From positions 1 through 36,664 of the forward strand of contig CACJHS010000010.1 of the NCBI GenBank assembly GCA_902593235.1: DNA of 36,664 bases, given 5' to 3'. This stretch comes from an uncultured Pelagibacteraceae bacterium. Its GTDB lineage: Bacteria > Pseudomonadota > Alphaproteobacteria > Pelagibacterales > Pelagibacteraceae. Below the pieces are notes generated by a model. The model made no database searches and was not told where the DNA came from. It saw nothing but the letters and a program-made list of their open reading frames with translations. This document shows, in pieces, positions 7,566-16,417 of this stretch. Position 1 is the stretch's first letter, and each line of letters begins with the position of its first letter. The position numbers were made by a program, and so were the translations under genes.

Positions 7566-8626
7566 TTAAAATCGTAAAAAGAGATCAACCATCAAGAGCT
7601 ATTTTTTTCTTTACACCCGTATTAGCTATTATTCTAACATTAGTAGCGGGAGGTTTGATTTTTTTTATTTTAGGTTTTAAACCATTTGAAGCTCTTAAAT
7701 TTTTTTTCATAGTTCCAATTGCAGATAAATATGGTTTCAGTGAATTACTATTAAAAGCTACACCTCTTTGTTTAATAGCAATCGGTTTATCTTTTTGTTT
7801 TAAAAGTAATAACTGGAATATTGGAGCCGAAGGACAATTAACTTTCGGGGCGATAGTTTCTGGAGGAGTTGCATTATTGTTTTATGAGCAAGAAGGATTT
7901 TACATTCTTCCAACAGTAATTTTAGCTGGTGCAATCGGTGGTATGCTTTATGCATCAATACCCGCAATATTAAAAACTTACTTTAATACAAATGAAATAT
8001 TAGTAAGTCTTATGTTGGTATATGTCTCAAAATTAATTTTAGACTATCTTGTTGTTGGCCCTTGGAGTAATCCAGAGGGGTTTAATTTTCCTGAAACTAG
8101 ACAGTTCAGTGACTCTGCTAAACTTCCGTTGTTATTTGAAGGACTGAGAATTCACGCGGGAATATTTTTAGCTTTAGCTGCGGTGGTTATCAGTTGGTTT
8201 GTTTTTTATAAAACGTATTTAGGGTTCCAAATGAAAGTTTCGGGTTTTAGTTTAAAGACAGCAAAATATGCCGGATACAAAGGTAAAAAAATGATCATCC
8301 TTGTTTTTCTAATAAGTGGTGCTTGCGCAGGTTTAGCTGGAGTTGGAGAAATAACTGGACCTATTGGACAGCTTCATAGAGAAATTTCTCCAGATTATGG
8401 TTTTACTGCTATAATTGTAGCGTTTTTGGGTCGTTTACATCCTGTCGGTATTATCTTTGCATCTCTAGTCGTTGCAATAACTTATCTGGGTGCTGAGACA
8501 GCTCAAATATTTATGCAAATACCTAAATATACTGGTCAGGTTTTTCAAGGAATGATTTTATTTTTTCTTCTTGCATCAGATTATTTACTTTTTTTCAAAA
8601 TTAAATTTATAGGTTTAAAAAAATGA
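7562..8626 (+). CDS. ABC transporter permease, BMP/nucleoside type (first subunit)
   Basis: A 354-residue inner-membrane permease of the branched-chain/ribose superfamily. The conserved region NNWNIGAEGQLTFGA, near residue 85, is typical of nucleoside ABC permeases. It begins at a TTG that overlaps the ATPase stop codon and is preceded by GGGAGGAG at good spacing, implying translational coupling. It pairs with the next gene as a heterodimeric channel. No enzyme motif is expected. The purine context suggests nucleosides or bases as cargo. Confidence 0.9.
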   Translation: MIKIVKRDQPSRAIFFFTPVLAIILTLVAGGLIFFILGFKPFEALKFFFIVPIADKYGFSELLLKATPLCLIAIGLSFCFKSNNWNIGAEGQLTFGAIVSGGVALLFYEQEGFYILPTVILAGAIGGMLYASIPAILKTYFNTNEILVSLMLVYVSKLILDYLVVGPWSNPEGFNFPETRQFSDSAKLPLLFEGLRIHAGIFLALAAVVISWFVFYKTYLGFQMKVSGFSLKTAKYAGYKGKKMIILVFLISGACAGLAGVGEITGPIGQLHREISPDYGFTAIIVAFLGRLHPVGIIFASLVVAITYLGAETAQIFMQIPKYTGQVFQGMILFFLLASDYLLFFKIKFIGLKK

Positions 8627-9555
8627 TCATCGATATAAATTTTATTGGACTGATAATTGCTTCAATCATGGCCTCCGCTGTTCCTTTAATCCTAGCGTCT
8701 TGTGGTGAACTGATTACAGAAAGGTCTGGAGTTTTAAACCTTGGTGTTGAAGGAATGATGATCATTGGTGCTATTTCAGGTTTCGCATTAATGACTGTTA
8801 CAGGAAGTTTAATTATTGCAATTTTTGGTGCAATGTTAGCTGGAGTTTTAATTTCAACTATTTTTGCATTCCTGACGCAAACATTGATCACAAATCATGT
8901 TGCTACTGGTTTGGCGCTTACCATATTTGGAATTGGTATTTCTGCGATGATAGGAAAAAATTTTGTAGGTATTCCTGGAAAAGAGTTTCCTGTTTTATTT
9001 GAGGGTTTAAAAGATACAATACCACTTTTAGGTCCAATATTATTTGGACATTCAATTGTTTTTTATTTTGCTTTTGCCCTTCCCTTCATAACTAGCTATT
9101 TTTTAAAAAAAACGAAAATTGGATTAATTGTAAGAGCTGTAGGAGACTCACCTGAGTCTGCATCTAATCAAGGAATAAATGTTAGGCTAGTTCGTTACGC
9201 TTGTATACTTTATGGAGGCGCAATGAGTGGACTTGCTGGTGCATATTTATCCATGATTTATACTCCCCAGTGGATTGAAAATATGACAGGTGGAAGAGGT
9301 TGGATCGCATTGGCTCTGGTGGTTTTCTCAACCTGGAATCCTATTAAAATTTTGATTGGTGCTATGATTTTTGGTGGGTTAACAATTATTCAATTTCATA
9401 TGCAAGCAATTGGAGTAAGAATTCCTGTGCAATTTTTAACAGCTCTACCTTACATCGTTACAATAATAGTTTTAGTTGTAATTTCTCGTGATAGTAGAAA
9501 AATTAGGCTAAGTACTCCTAGTTCTCTGGGGAAATCTTTTCATAAAGACAATTAA
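8623..9555 (+). CDS. ABC transporter permease, BMP/nucleoside type (second subunit)
   Basis: A 310-residue permease, shorter than its partner as usual in this class. ERSGVLNLGVEGMMIIGA near the N-terminus is the hallmark of the second nucleoside-type permease. Multiple hydrophobic segments span the protein. The start overlaps the preceding stop in an ATGA, so the two subunits are translationally coupled. A 78-base gap with a small hairpin separates it from the binding-protein gene. Confidence 0.92.
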   Translation: MIIDINFIGLIIASIMASAVPLILASCGELITERSGVLNLGVEGMMIIGAISGFALMTVTGSLIIAIFGAMLAGVLISTIFAFLTQTLITNHVATGLALTIFGIGISAMIGKNFVGIPGKEFPVLFEGLKDTIPLLGPILFGHSIVFYFAFALPFITSYFLKKTKIGLIVRAVGDSPESASNQGINVRLVRYACILYGGAMSGLAGAYLSMIYTPQWIENMTGGRGWIALALVVFSTWNPIKILIGAMIFGGLTIIQFHMQAIGVRIPVQFLTALPYIVTIIVLVVISRDSRKIRLSTPSSLGKSFHKDN

Positions 9556-9575
9556 TTCTAAAATAATTATTTTTT

Positions 9576-9595
9576 TTTAGATAATTTAATCTAAA
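9576..9595 (+). promoter_or_regulatory. AT-rich stem-loop between permease and binding-protein genes
   Basis: TTTAGAT and ATCTAAA form a 7-base-pair stem around an AATTTA loop, 38 bases before the binding-protein ATG. It is too weak for a classical terminator and is preceded, not followed, by its T-run. Stem-loops at this position often set unequal levels of permease and binding-protein mRNA. Function here is inferred. Confidence 0.35.
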
Positions 9596-9633
9596 TTTAA
9601 TTTTATTAAAAAATCAAAAGGGGAAATAAATTT

Positions 9634-10704
9634 ATGCATAAATTTTTAATTCGTTCTTTCGTCTCTTCTTTAGTTTTATTATTTACATTGACTGTAGCTG
9701 CAGTTGCCAAGGATGTTAAAGCAGCATTCGTTTATATTGGTCCAACTGGTGACCATGGATGGACATATCAGCATGATGTGGGTAGAAAAGCTGTTGAAGC
9801 TGCCGGATTTAAAACAACTTACGTAGAAGGTGTTCCAGAAAGTGCTGATGCTGAGAGGGTTCTTAGACAATTAGCTAATTCTGGTCATGACGTTATCTTT
9901 ACAACTAGTTTTGGATACATGAATCCAACAAACAAAGTTGCTAAAGAATTTCCAAATGTAAAATTTGAACATGCTACTGGATATAAAAGAGAACATCCAA
10001 ATGTTTCAACATACGCAGCTAGATTCTACGAAGGTAGAACTATCTTGGGAACAATTGCTGGAACTATGACAAAATCAAATGTTATTGGTTATGTTGCATC
10101 TTTTCCAATTCCTGAAGTTATCAGAGGTATCAATTCATTTACTTTAGCAGCTCAAAAAGTTAACCCAAATATTAAAACTAAAATTGTTTGGGCTTTCACT
10201 TGGTACGATCCAGGTAAAGAAGCAGAGGCAGCAAAAGCTTTAATCGATCAAGGTGCTGATGTAATTGCTCAACATACAGATAGTACTGCTATTGTTCAAA
10301 TGGCTGAAAAAGCTGGAGTATATGCTTTTGGACAAGCAAGCGATATGGACAAGTTTGCTCCTAAAGCTGTATTGACTTCAGTTGAAAACAATTGGGGACC
10401 ATATTACGTAGACAGAGTTAAAGCTGTTGCGAACGGTACATGGAGTCAAAAAGATACTTGGCATGGTATTGGAGATGGTATGGTTGTTATATCAGATTTA
10501 GATTCACAAATGCCAGCTGACTTAAGATCAAAAGTTAAAAAGCTTCAAGCAGATTTAGCATCTGGTAAAGTTCACTCTTTCACTGGACCAATTTATGACC
10601 AGAAAGGTAACTTGATGGTAGCAGAAGGAAAAACTGCAGATGATGGAATGCTTGCAGGAATGATGACTTACGTTAAAGGTGTCGAAGGAGATATACCTAA
10701 GTAA
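9634..10704 (+). CDS. BMP-family periplasmic substrate-binding protein
   Basis: A 356-residue protein with a signal peptide (hydrophobic residues about 8-24, likely cleavage after AVAK or nearby). There is no lipobox Cys, so it is soluble in the periplasm rather than a lipoprotein. The mature part begins KAAFVYIGPTGDHGWTYQHD, the ligand-pocket start of the BMP (PnrA/Med-like) family. Family members bind purine nucleosides and related compounds; an aromatic-rich pocket (F, Y, W) fits that. It is preceded by AAGGGGA and ends the ABC operon, unlike the usual binding-protein-first order. Codons look more regular than those of neighbouring genes, as expected for an abundant protein. Confidence 0.9.
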   Translation: MHKFLIRSFVSSLVLLFTLTVAAVAKDVKAAFVYIGPTGDHGWTYQHDVGRKAVEAAGFKTTYVEGVPESADAERVLRQLANSGHDVIFTTSFGYMNPTNKVAKEFPNVKFEHATGYKREHPNVSTYAARFYEGRTILGTIAGTMTKSNVIGYVASFPIPEVIRGINSFTLAAQKVNPNIKTKIVWAFTWYDPGKEAEAAKALIDQGADVIAQHTDSTAIVQMAEKAGVYAFGQASDMDKFAPKAVLTSVENNWGPYYVDRVKAVANGTWSQKDTWHGIGDGMVVISDLDSQMPADLRSKVKKLQADLASGKVHSFTGPIYDQKGNLMVAEGKTADDGMLAGMMTYVKGVEGDIPK

Positions 10705-10727
10705 TCAGTTTCCAATTTAAAAAATTT

Positions 10728-10757
10728 AAAAGGCCGGTTTTTTAACTGGCCTTTTTT
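10728..10757 (+). terminator. Rho-independent terminator of the ABC operon
   Basis: AAAAGGCCGGTT pairs with AACTGGCCTTTT (one G-U pair) around TTTT, ending in TTTTTT. The 12-base-pair stem is nearly symmetrical, with an A-run on the left, so it should also work for the convergent phosphoribosyltransferase gene. The stop codon of that gene (10756-10758) lies in the T-run. Confidence 0.93.
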
Positions 10758-11280
10758 ATATCTGATGTTTTTTTTTTATTTCTTCAATCCTTAATTCTTC
10801 ATAAATTTCGAAGGGCTGCACTATCCAAGGATTATCAGGAAGTCTATTTGCACAGAAATCTGGCTCAAATGTTGATTTCTTTTTTTTAAACAATGTTGCA
10901 GTTTTGATATCTTCTATTTTATCCTTAATGGGTTCGTATTTTCTTAACCAATCTATACTTTTGTTAAAAGTAATTCCTGTGTCAGATAAATCATCACATA
11001 AAAGTATTTTTCCACCCATATTAGGTGCTATCGAACTCATTTCTCTTGAAAACACAATGTCACCCTGTTCATCCTCTACTCCCTTACCACTGTAAGATTC
11101 AACTGCAAGATACGCACATTTTAATTTAAAAATTCTACTTAGAACATCTATCATCGGCGCTGCTCCACGCATGATGCCAATTAGTATGGTTGGTTTATAT
11201 CCGCTCTCATCAATTTGGATTGCAAGCTTCTCAACAGTTTTATTGTACTCGTCCCAGCTGACAATCATTTTTTCAGACAT
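10756..11280 (-). CDS. Purine phosphoribosyltransferase (xanthine/guanine type)
   Basis: A 174-residue type I phosphoribosyltransferase. The PRPP-binding loop ILLCDDLSDTGITF (92-105) is intact, and GIMRGAAPMID near residue 35 is the pyrophosphate-side loop. Size and the C-terminal region DNPWIVQPFEIYEE resemble Gpt-like xanthine/hypoxanthine/guanine salvage enzymes, which turn a free base plus PRPP into a nucleotide. It is the last gene of the minus-strand purine operon, 16 bases after puuD. The cell could therefore divert imported or released bases to nucleotides. Base preference (xanthine, guanine or hypoxanthine) cannot be fixed by eye. Confidence 0.85.
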   Translation of the reverse strand: MSEKMIVSWDEYNKTVEKLAIQIDESGYKPTILIGIMRGAAPMIDVLSRIFKLKCAYLAVESYSGKGVEDEQGDIVFSREMSSIAPNMGGKILLCDDLSDTGITFNKSIDWLRKYEPIKDKIEDIKTATLFKKKKSTFEPDFCANRLPDNPWIVQPFEIYEELRIEEIKKKHQI

Positions 11281-11296
11281 AATTTTTTATATCTAT

Positions 11297-12205
11297 TTAT
11301 TTAAATAATAAAACTAAAACTGCAAGAACGATAAGTGCTATTATTGAGGATATTAAAATATACAACCTATGAATGTTTCTCCCTCTTAAATTAAAATAAT
11401 GTCTTGCTACACCAGAAATAACAGCAATCGCACACAATATTAACCAATTATATTGATGATAAACTAAAAAGCTCGAATGCCCTGAAAGCATTATAAACAA
11501 AACTAAAAAAGTGGAATAATTATTATGAATTGATCTCTGTTTAGCTGCTAGAGACAGACTCATATCAAATTTTTCACCTCTTTCACTACTACTTATTATG
11601 TTCATTTGATTAGGTATAATTACTGTAAAAACATTACCAAACATATTAGTACCAATGATTAATCCAACACTTAAAATTGCAAATTTCGGTCCAAATAATT
11701 TTGTAAGTCCAAATGAAACAACTGCTAACAAAATTATTCCTAAGGATATAAATAAAATATTATTCTCAATGAATTTTGATTTACATAAAAGATCATAAAT
11801 AAACCAAGCTACAATCAATGATAAAAGCGAAATAATAATAGCATAACTTGGAGGCATTAACAGAACACGCTTATCAACCATCAATACTCCAGCGTTATAA
11901 TAGTAAATTACAACTAATAGCAACATTCCAGTTACAAAAGTTAAGTAACTTTGCCACTTAAAGATTACCAATCTATTTAAGTAATCCTGAGGTGGAGATA
12001 TTTTTAACCTTGAAAGTTTGTAAAAAAAACCTGAATGCATCAGATATCCTTCACCATCGATATCATCACTTGTTATATTTTTATTTAAATTATTATCTAA
12101 GTAATTAAATAAAAAACTATTACCTACCCATAATATTGCAAATAATACATGGCCCCATCTAAGAATAACTTCTAACCATTTTATTGTATAAGGTAAAAAT
12201 TCCAT
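11297..12205 (-). CDS. puuD: Membrane urate oxidase PuuD, lacking the cytochrome c domain
   Basis: A 302-residue integral membrane protein with about eight hydrophobic segments, matching the N-terminal domain of PuuD, the membrane-bound urate-oxidising enzyme first described in Agrobacterium-type purine clusters. It would convert urate to 5-hydroxyisourate without the soluble cofactor-free uricase. The N-terminal WLEVILRWGHVLFAILWVGNS and the conserved His in MHSGFFYK and RSIHNNYST fit the family. Typical PuuD proteins are about 400 residues with a C-terminal CxxCH cytochrome c domain. This one stops after the last membrane helix and has no CxxCH, so it needs a separate electron acceptor. The start overlaps the guaD stop by one base (TAATG). 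Confidence 0.85.
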   Translation of the reverse strand: MEFLPYTIKWLEVILRWGHVLFAILWVGNSFLFNYLDNNLNKNITSDDIDGEGYLMHSGFFYKLSRLKISPPQDYLNRLVIFKWQSYLTFVTGMLLLVVIYYYNAGVLMVDKRVLLMPPSYAIIISLLSLIVAWFIYDLLCKSKFIENNILFISLGIILLAVVSFGLTKLFGPKFAILSVGLIIGTNMFGNVFTVIIPNQMNIISSSERGEKFDMSLSLAAKQRSIHNNYSTFLVLFIMLSGHSSFLVYHQYNWLILCAIAVISGVARHYFNLRGRNIHRLYILISSIIALIVLAVLVLLFK

Positions 12206-12675
12206 TAATATTTTATTTTATCTACTTTTTTATCCCAAATTTCAAATGCTTTTAAAGCTTCATCTCTGAGCATTTGAACCATTTTAATTTTCCTATCATC
12301 AATTTTTTTTGGGATTTCTGTATAAATAAAGGAGTCATCGAAATCTATATTTTTTGCATCTTCTCTAGTATTTGCATAATATATTTTATCTAATCTTGAC
12401 CAATAAATTGCTGAGAGACACATCGGACAAGGTTCACAAGATGTATAAATCTCGCATCCAGAGAGATCAAAAGTATTTAAATTTTTACAGGCTTCCCTAA
12501 TTGCTACTATTTCTCCATGAGCAGTTGGATCATTTGAAGAAGTAACTTTATTTGAACCCTCTGCAATAATCTTATCATCCTTAACTATAACACTTCCAAA
12601 GGGACCGCCAATTGTATTTGCACTATTTATTGAAAGTTCAATAGCTTTCGCCATAAATTTTTTTTTATCTTCCAT
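12205..12675 (-). CDS. guaD: Guanine deaminase, small zinc-dependent type
   Basis: A 156-residue enzyme, the same length as Bacillus subtilis GuaD and alike along its whole length. It converts guanine to xanthine plus ammonia. Zinc site: TAHGEIVAIREAC (His ligand, catalytic Glu) and TSCEPCPMCLSAIYW (two Cys). GGPFGSVIVKD and DDSFIYTEI are further family landmarks. The HAE of the Bacillus enzyme is HGE here. Located between xdhB and puuD in one operon with 1-base gaps or overlaps, so its xanthine product feeds XdhAB directly. Confidence 0.92.
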   Translation of the reverse strand: MEDKKKFMAKAIELSINSANTIGGPFGSVIVKDDKIIAEGSNKVTSSNDPTAHGEIVAIREACKNLNTFDLSGCEIYTSCEPCPMCLSAIYWSRLDKIYYANTREDAKNIDFDDSFIYTEIPKKIDDRKIKMVQMLRDEALKAFEIWDKKVDKIKY

Positions 12676-12676
12676 T

Positions 12677-14980
12677 TTAATTTTTTATTTTATTTTTAAT
12701 TTTGTTAATGCTCATTAAAATTCTTTCAGGGGTTGCTGGTGCATTTAGTTCTGGTGCAAACTGATAATTTCCAATTGAAGCAACTGCATCTTTTATTGCA
12801 TAAAAAACACTCATGGCTAGCATCAAAGGGGGTTCACCAGTTGTTTTTGCTTTATTAACAACTTTTTCTTTATTTAATCCTTCTTTAAAAATTTCTACAT
12901 TAAATTTTTTTGGAATATCACTTACTGCAGGTATTTTGTAAGTCGATGGAGAAAAAGTTGTAATCTGGCCATCTGATTTCCACTTCAATTCCTCAATTGT
13001 AAGCCAACCTTGTCCTTGTACAAAACCGCCCTCTATCTGGCCCAGTTCTAGTGCTGGATTTATTGGTTTCCCAGCATCATGTAAGATATCCACTCTTTCC
13101 AGCATGTTTTCACCAGTCAATGTATCTACAGTTACTTCCGAAACAGCTGCTCCGTAACAAAAGTAATAAAAAGGTCTTCCTCTAAATTTTTTTTTATCAA
13201 AATTAATTTTTGGTGTTGAATAGAAGCCTGATGATGAAAGAGAAATTCTGTTTAAATATGCCTCTTGAATTATGCTTTTAAATTCAAATTGTCTGTTTCC
13301 AAATATTATGTATTGGTCTTTATAAACTGCCTCTTGATTGTAGATCTTATATTTTTTCTTAATAAATTTTTCTAAATTCAATTTAATTTTTGCTACTGCA
13401 TTTAGAGCTGCTGCTCCATTAAGGTCTGTAGTTGATGAAGCTGCGCTAGCTGAAGTATTTGGAACCTTGGCTGTATCTGTTGATGAGATATGAACTAAAT
13501 TATATGGTAATCCTAGAGAGTTTGCCACTAATTGAGCAATCTTTGTATGAGTTCCCTGACCCATTTCAATGCCTCCATGATTCAAATGAACACTTCCATC
13601 TGTATAAATATGAACTAAAGCTCCAGCTTGATTTAAGTGAATTGTAGTAAATGAAATACCAAATTTTAAAGGTGTAATGGCTATACCTTTCTTTTTAAAC
13701 TTATTTTTTTCATTAAATTTTCTTATATCCGAATATCTTTTCTTATAATTAGATTTACTTTCTAAATTTTTAAATATTTCATTAATGACATTATCTTCAA
13801 CCGTCATTCCATAATGAGTTACATTCTTTTTATCTTTTTGATAAAAATTTTTCTTTCTAACCTCTATAGGATCTTTTTTTAAATACCTTGCGATATTATC
13901 TATAATATTTTCTATAGCCATCATCCCTTGATTACCACCAAAGCCTCTAAATGCAGTTGAGGTTGGAATATTTGTTTTACATAAATTATTTGTTACCTCA
14001 ATATCTGAAATATAATATGCATTGTCCACATGAAGCAAAGCTCTCTCGTTTATTGCTGCTGATAAATCGGGTGACATTCCACAATTAGAAGATAAATTTA
14101 ATTTTAGCCCTTCAATGATACCTTGATCATTAAAACCAACTTCATAATCAGATAAAAATTCATGTCTCTTACCAGTTAAAATTATATCATCATCTCTATC
14201 CAATCTTAATTTAACTGGTTGACCTGATTTTCTTGCCAACAATGCACAAATGCATGCTGTCATGAAATTTGTTTCCTTTCCTCCAAAACCACCTCCTATT
14301 CTTCTAACTTCAACATTTATTGAATTGCTTTTTTGATTAAACATTTTTGCAATTAATTGTTGAGTTTCTGATGGATGTTGTGTTGAACTATAAACTAAAA
14401 AATTATCATCCTCTTTAGGAACAACAAAAGCTGTCTGGCCCTCTAAATAAAAGTGCTCTTGGCTTCCAGTTGTAAAATTTCCTTTTAAATTATTTTTTGA
14501 ATTTTTTATTTTTTTTGAAGGGTTACCTTTTTTAATTTTTCTAGGTTTAAATAAAAATTGCCTTTTATTTAGAGCTTCTTTAATTGTAATAACAGGTTTT
14601 AAATCTTTATAGGTAATTTTGGCTTTTAATACTGCCTTTCTAGCAAGCTCTGTAGTTGTAGCAGCTACAGCAAATAATGGCTGACCAAAAAACTCAACTT
14701 TTTTTTCTGGAAAAATTGGATCTCCATCAAAAACTGGACCCACATCATTCCTACCAGGGATATCTCTTTGAGTAACTATTGATATTACTCCTTCACTTTT
14801 TTTTACCTCGGTTAAGTCTATATTTTTGATTATTGCATGGGCTTTTTTGCTTAAACCAATAGCGCCATAAATTGTATTTTTTGGTTCATTAATATCATCA
14901 GTATACTCTGCATATCCACTTACATGCTTATAGGCACTGTCATGTGGTCTTATTTCCTCAATATAGTTCTCTTTGCTCAT
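12677..14980 (-). CDS. xdhB: Xanthine dehydrogenase, molybdopterin subunit
   Basis: A 767-residue molybdenum-cofactor subunit of bacterial two-gene xanthine dehydrogenase, cytoplasmic, oxidising hypoxanthine to xanthine and xanthine to urate with XdhA. Key active-site residues are present: Glu in GGGFGGKE (E236), Arg in STAFRGFGG (R345) and the base Glu in TTGEPP (E716). These correspond to bovine Glu802, Arg880 and Glu1261, the set that separates xanthine from aldehyde oxidisers. EMGQGTHTK and the QGQGW region contact the cofactor. xdhA ends directly before it with no intergenic base. No XdhC-like cofactor-insertion gene is present in the window. Confidence 0.95.
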   Translation of the reverse strand: MSKENYIEEIRPHDSAYKHVSGYAEYTDDINEPKNTIYGAIGLSKKAHAIIKNIDLTEVKKSEGVISIVTQRDIPGRNDVGPVFDGDPIFPEKKVEFFGQPLFAVAATTTELARKAVLKAKITYKDLKPVITIKEALNKRQFLFKPRKIKKGNPSKKIKNSKNNLKGNFTTGSQEHFYLEGQTAFVVPKEDDNFLVYSSTQHPSETQQLIAKMFNQKSNSINVEVRRIGGGFGGKETNFMTACICALLARKSGQPVKLRLDRDDDIILTGKRHEFLSDYEVGFNDQGIIEGLKLNLSSNCGMSPDLSAAINERALLHVDNAYYISDIEVTNNLCKTNIPTSTAFRGFGGNQGMMAIENIIDNIARYLKKDPIEVRKKNFYQKDKKNVTHYGMTVEDNVINEIFKNLESKSNYKKRYSDIRKFNEKNKFKKKGIAITPLKFGISFTTIHLNQAGALVHIYTDGSVHLNHGGIEMGQGTHTKIAQLVANSLGLPYNLVHISSTDTAKVPNTSASAASSTTDLNGAAALNAVAKIKLNLEKFIKKKYKIYNQEAVYKDQYIIFGNRQFEFKSIIQEAYLNRISLSSSGFYSTPKINFDKKKFRGRPFYYFCYGAAVSEVTVDTLTGENMLERVDILHDAGKPINPALELGQIEGGFVQGQGWLTIEELKWKSDGQITTFSPSTYKIPAVSDIPKKFNVEIFKEGLNKEKVVNKAKTTGEPPLMLAMSVFYAIKDAVASIGNYQFAPELNAPATPERILMSINKIKNKIKN

Positions 14981-16417
14981 TTAATTTACTCTTGATAAAT
15001 TATTAGAATTCATTTCTACAAAACATTTCATTAATAAATTTTTTGCTATCTCTAATCTGTATTCTTTGCTTGCTCTCATGTCTCCAATAGGACTTAAATC
15101 TTTTTCTAAATATTTTTTTGCTTGATCAAAAGTATTGATCGTAAGCGGCTTATTTTTAAGAATTTTTTCACATGCTTTAGCTCTTTTTGGTACAGCAGCC
15201 ATACCTCCATATGCAATATAAACCTCTTTAATTTTATTATTATTAATCTCAAAATTAAAAGATCCACAAACAGATGAAATATCATCATCAAATCTTTTTG
15301 AGATCTTAAATGCCTTAAAAATATTTTTCTTAAATAATGGTATTTTAATTGAGTGTATAAACTCATTGTTTTTTAATTTAGTTTTTCTGTAACCAAGAAA
15401 AAAATTATTTAAAGGTAATACTTTTCTTTTATTAAAACTTTCAATTAAAACCTCTGCATTTAATGAGAGTAAAATTGGTAATGTATCTCCTATTGGAGAT
15501 GCGGTTGCAATATTGCCACCTATGGTTCCCACATTTCGAATTTGAACAGAACCATATCTCTTAAGAACCGAATAAAAATCTGGATAATGTTTTTTAATTT
15601 CTTTTTCAAATTTTATTAAAGGTGTAGCGGAACCAACTTCTAAATAATTTTTACTTACTTTGATAAAATCTAATTCATTAATTTCTTTTAAATCAATTAT
15701 AAATGGAATTTCTTTTCTCTCTTTTGTAACTTTTAAAGATAAGTCGGTACCTCCAGCAAGAAAATTAAAATTAGTATGTTTTTTAATTATACCTTTTAAA
15801 TCTTTAATATTTTTTGGTGAAAAATAAATCTTATCATCTTTTTTAATATAAATATTTTTTGGTTTAATTTTTTTTAATTGCTGAATAATTTTATTTTTAT
15901 TTTTAGAAAATTGATCATTTTTATTTATTTTATTTAAACTTTTTGCAGCATCAATTATAGGTCTGTAACCAGTACAACGACATAAATTACCGGATATAGA
16001 ATCTGATATTAATTCATTATTAAGATTTTTATTATTTTTAAACATTGAAAATAAAGACATAACAAATCCTGGCGTGCAGAAACCACATTGAGAGCCATGA
16101 AATTTGACCATCGCGTCTTGCACTGGGTGAAGTTTTCCATTTTTAGAAACTAAATCTTCGACAATTATAAGTTGCTTACCATTCAGTGTTGGGACAAACG
16201 AAATACAAGAATTAATTGCTTTATATTCAATTTTATTATCGACTAATTCACCCAAAACAATTGTACATGCACCACAACCACCCTCTGAACATCCTTCTTT
16301 AGTTCCAGTCTTTTTTAATTCAGTTCTTATATAATTAAGTAACGTTTGATTTGGATCGGGATTTTTGATTACTATAAGCTTGTCATTTAATAGAAATTTA
16401 ACAGAATTTGATATCAC
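14981..16417 (-). CDS. xdhA: Xanthine dehydrogenase, iron-sulphur/FAD subunit
   Basis: A 478-residue electron-transfer subunit. The N-terminal plant-type [2Fe-2S] cluster is bound by C43, C48, C51 and C71 (GCSEGGCGAC). The second cluster uses C111, C114, C146 and C148 (QCGFCTPG and LCRCTGYRP). The FAD domain follows from about residue 200, with LAGGTDLSL and TIGGNIATASPIGD binding FAD. Electrons from XdhB normally pass to NAD+. The middle linker (about 160-200) is very rich in Lys, Asn and Ile, reflecting the AT bias. It starts one base after the hiuH stop. Confidence 0.95.
   Translation of the reverse strand: MISNSVKFLLNDKLIVIKNPDPNQTLLNYIRTELKKTGTKEGCSEGGCGACTIVLGELVDNKIEYKAINSCISFVPTLNGKQLIIVEDLVSKNGKLHPVQDAMVKFHGSQCGFCTPGFVMSLFSMFKNNKNLNNELISDSISGNLCRCTGYRPIIDAAKSLNKINKNDQFSKNKNKIIQQLKKIKPKNIYIKKDDKIYFSPKNIKDLKGIIKKHTNFNFLAGGTDLSLKVTKERKEIPFIIDLKEINELDFIKVSKNYLEVGSATPLIKFEKEIKKHYPDFYSVLKRYGSVQIRNVGTIGGNIATASPIGDTLPILLSLNAEVLIESFNKRKVLPLNNFFLGYRKTKLKNNEFIHSIKIPLFKKNIFKAFKISKRFDDDISSVCGSFNFEINNNKIKEVYIAYGGMAAVPKRAKACEKILKNKPLTINTFDQAKKYLEKDLSPIGDMRASKEYRLEIAKNLLMKCFVEMNSNNLSRVN

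Noticed and set aside
8607-8891. 94-residue minus-strand ORF antisense to the second ABC permease
   Set aside because: Repetitive Ile/Pro/Ala composition is the mirror of membrane codons; not a gene.
14461-14600. Low-complexity A/T-rich stretch in xdhB as a possible frameshift or insertion
   Set aside because: The frame stays open and conserved motifs on both sides are in register, so it is just a Lys/Asn-rich linker.
15106-15366. 86-residue minus-strand ORF within xdhA
   Set aside because: Same-strand shifted frame of xdhA; xdhA itself is intact with both Fe-S motifs and FAD motifs, so it is not a frameshift fragment.
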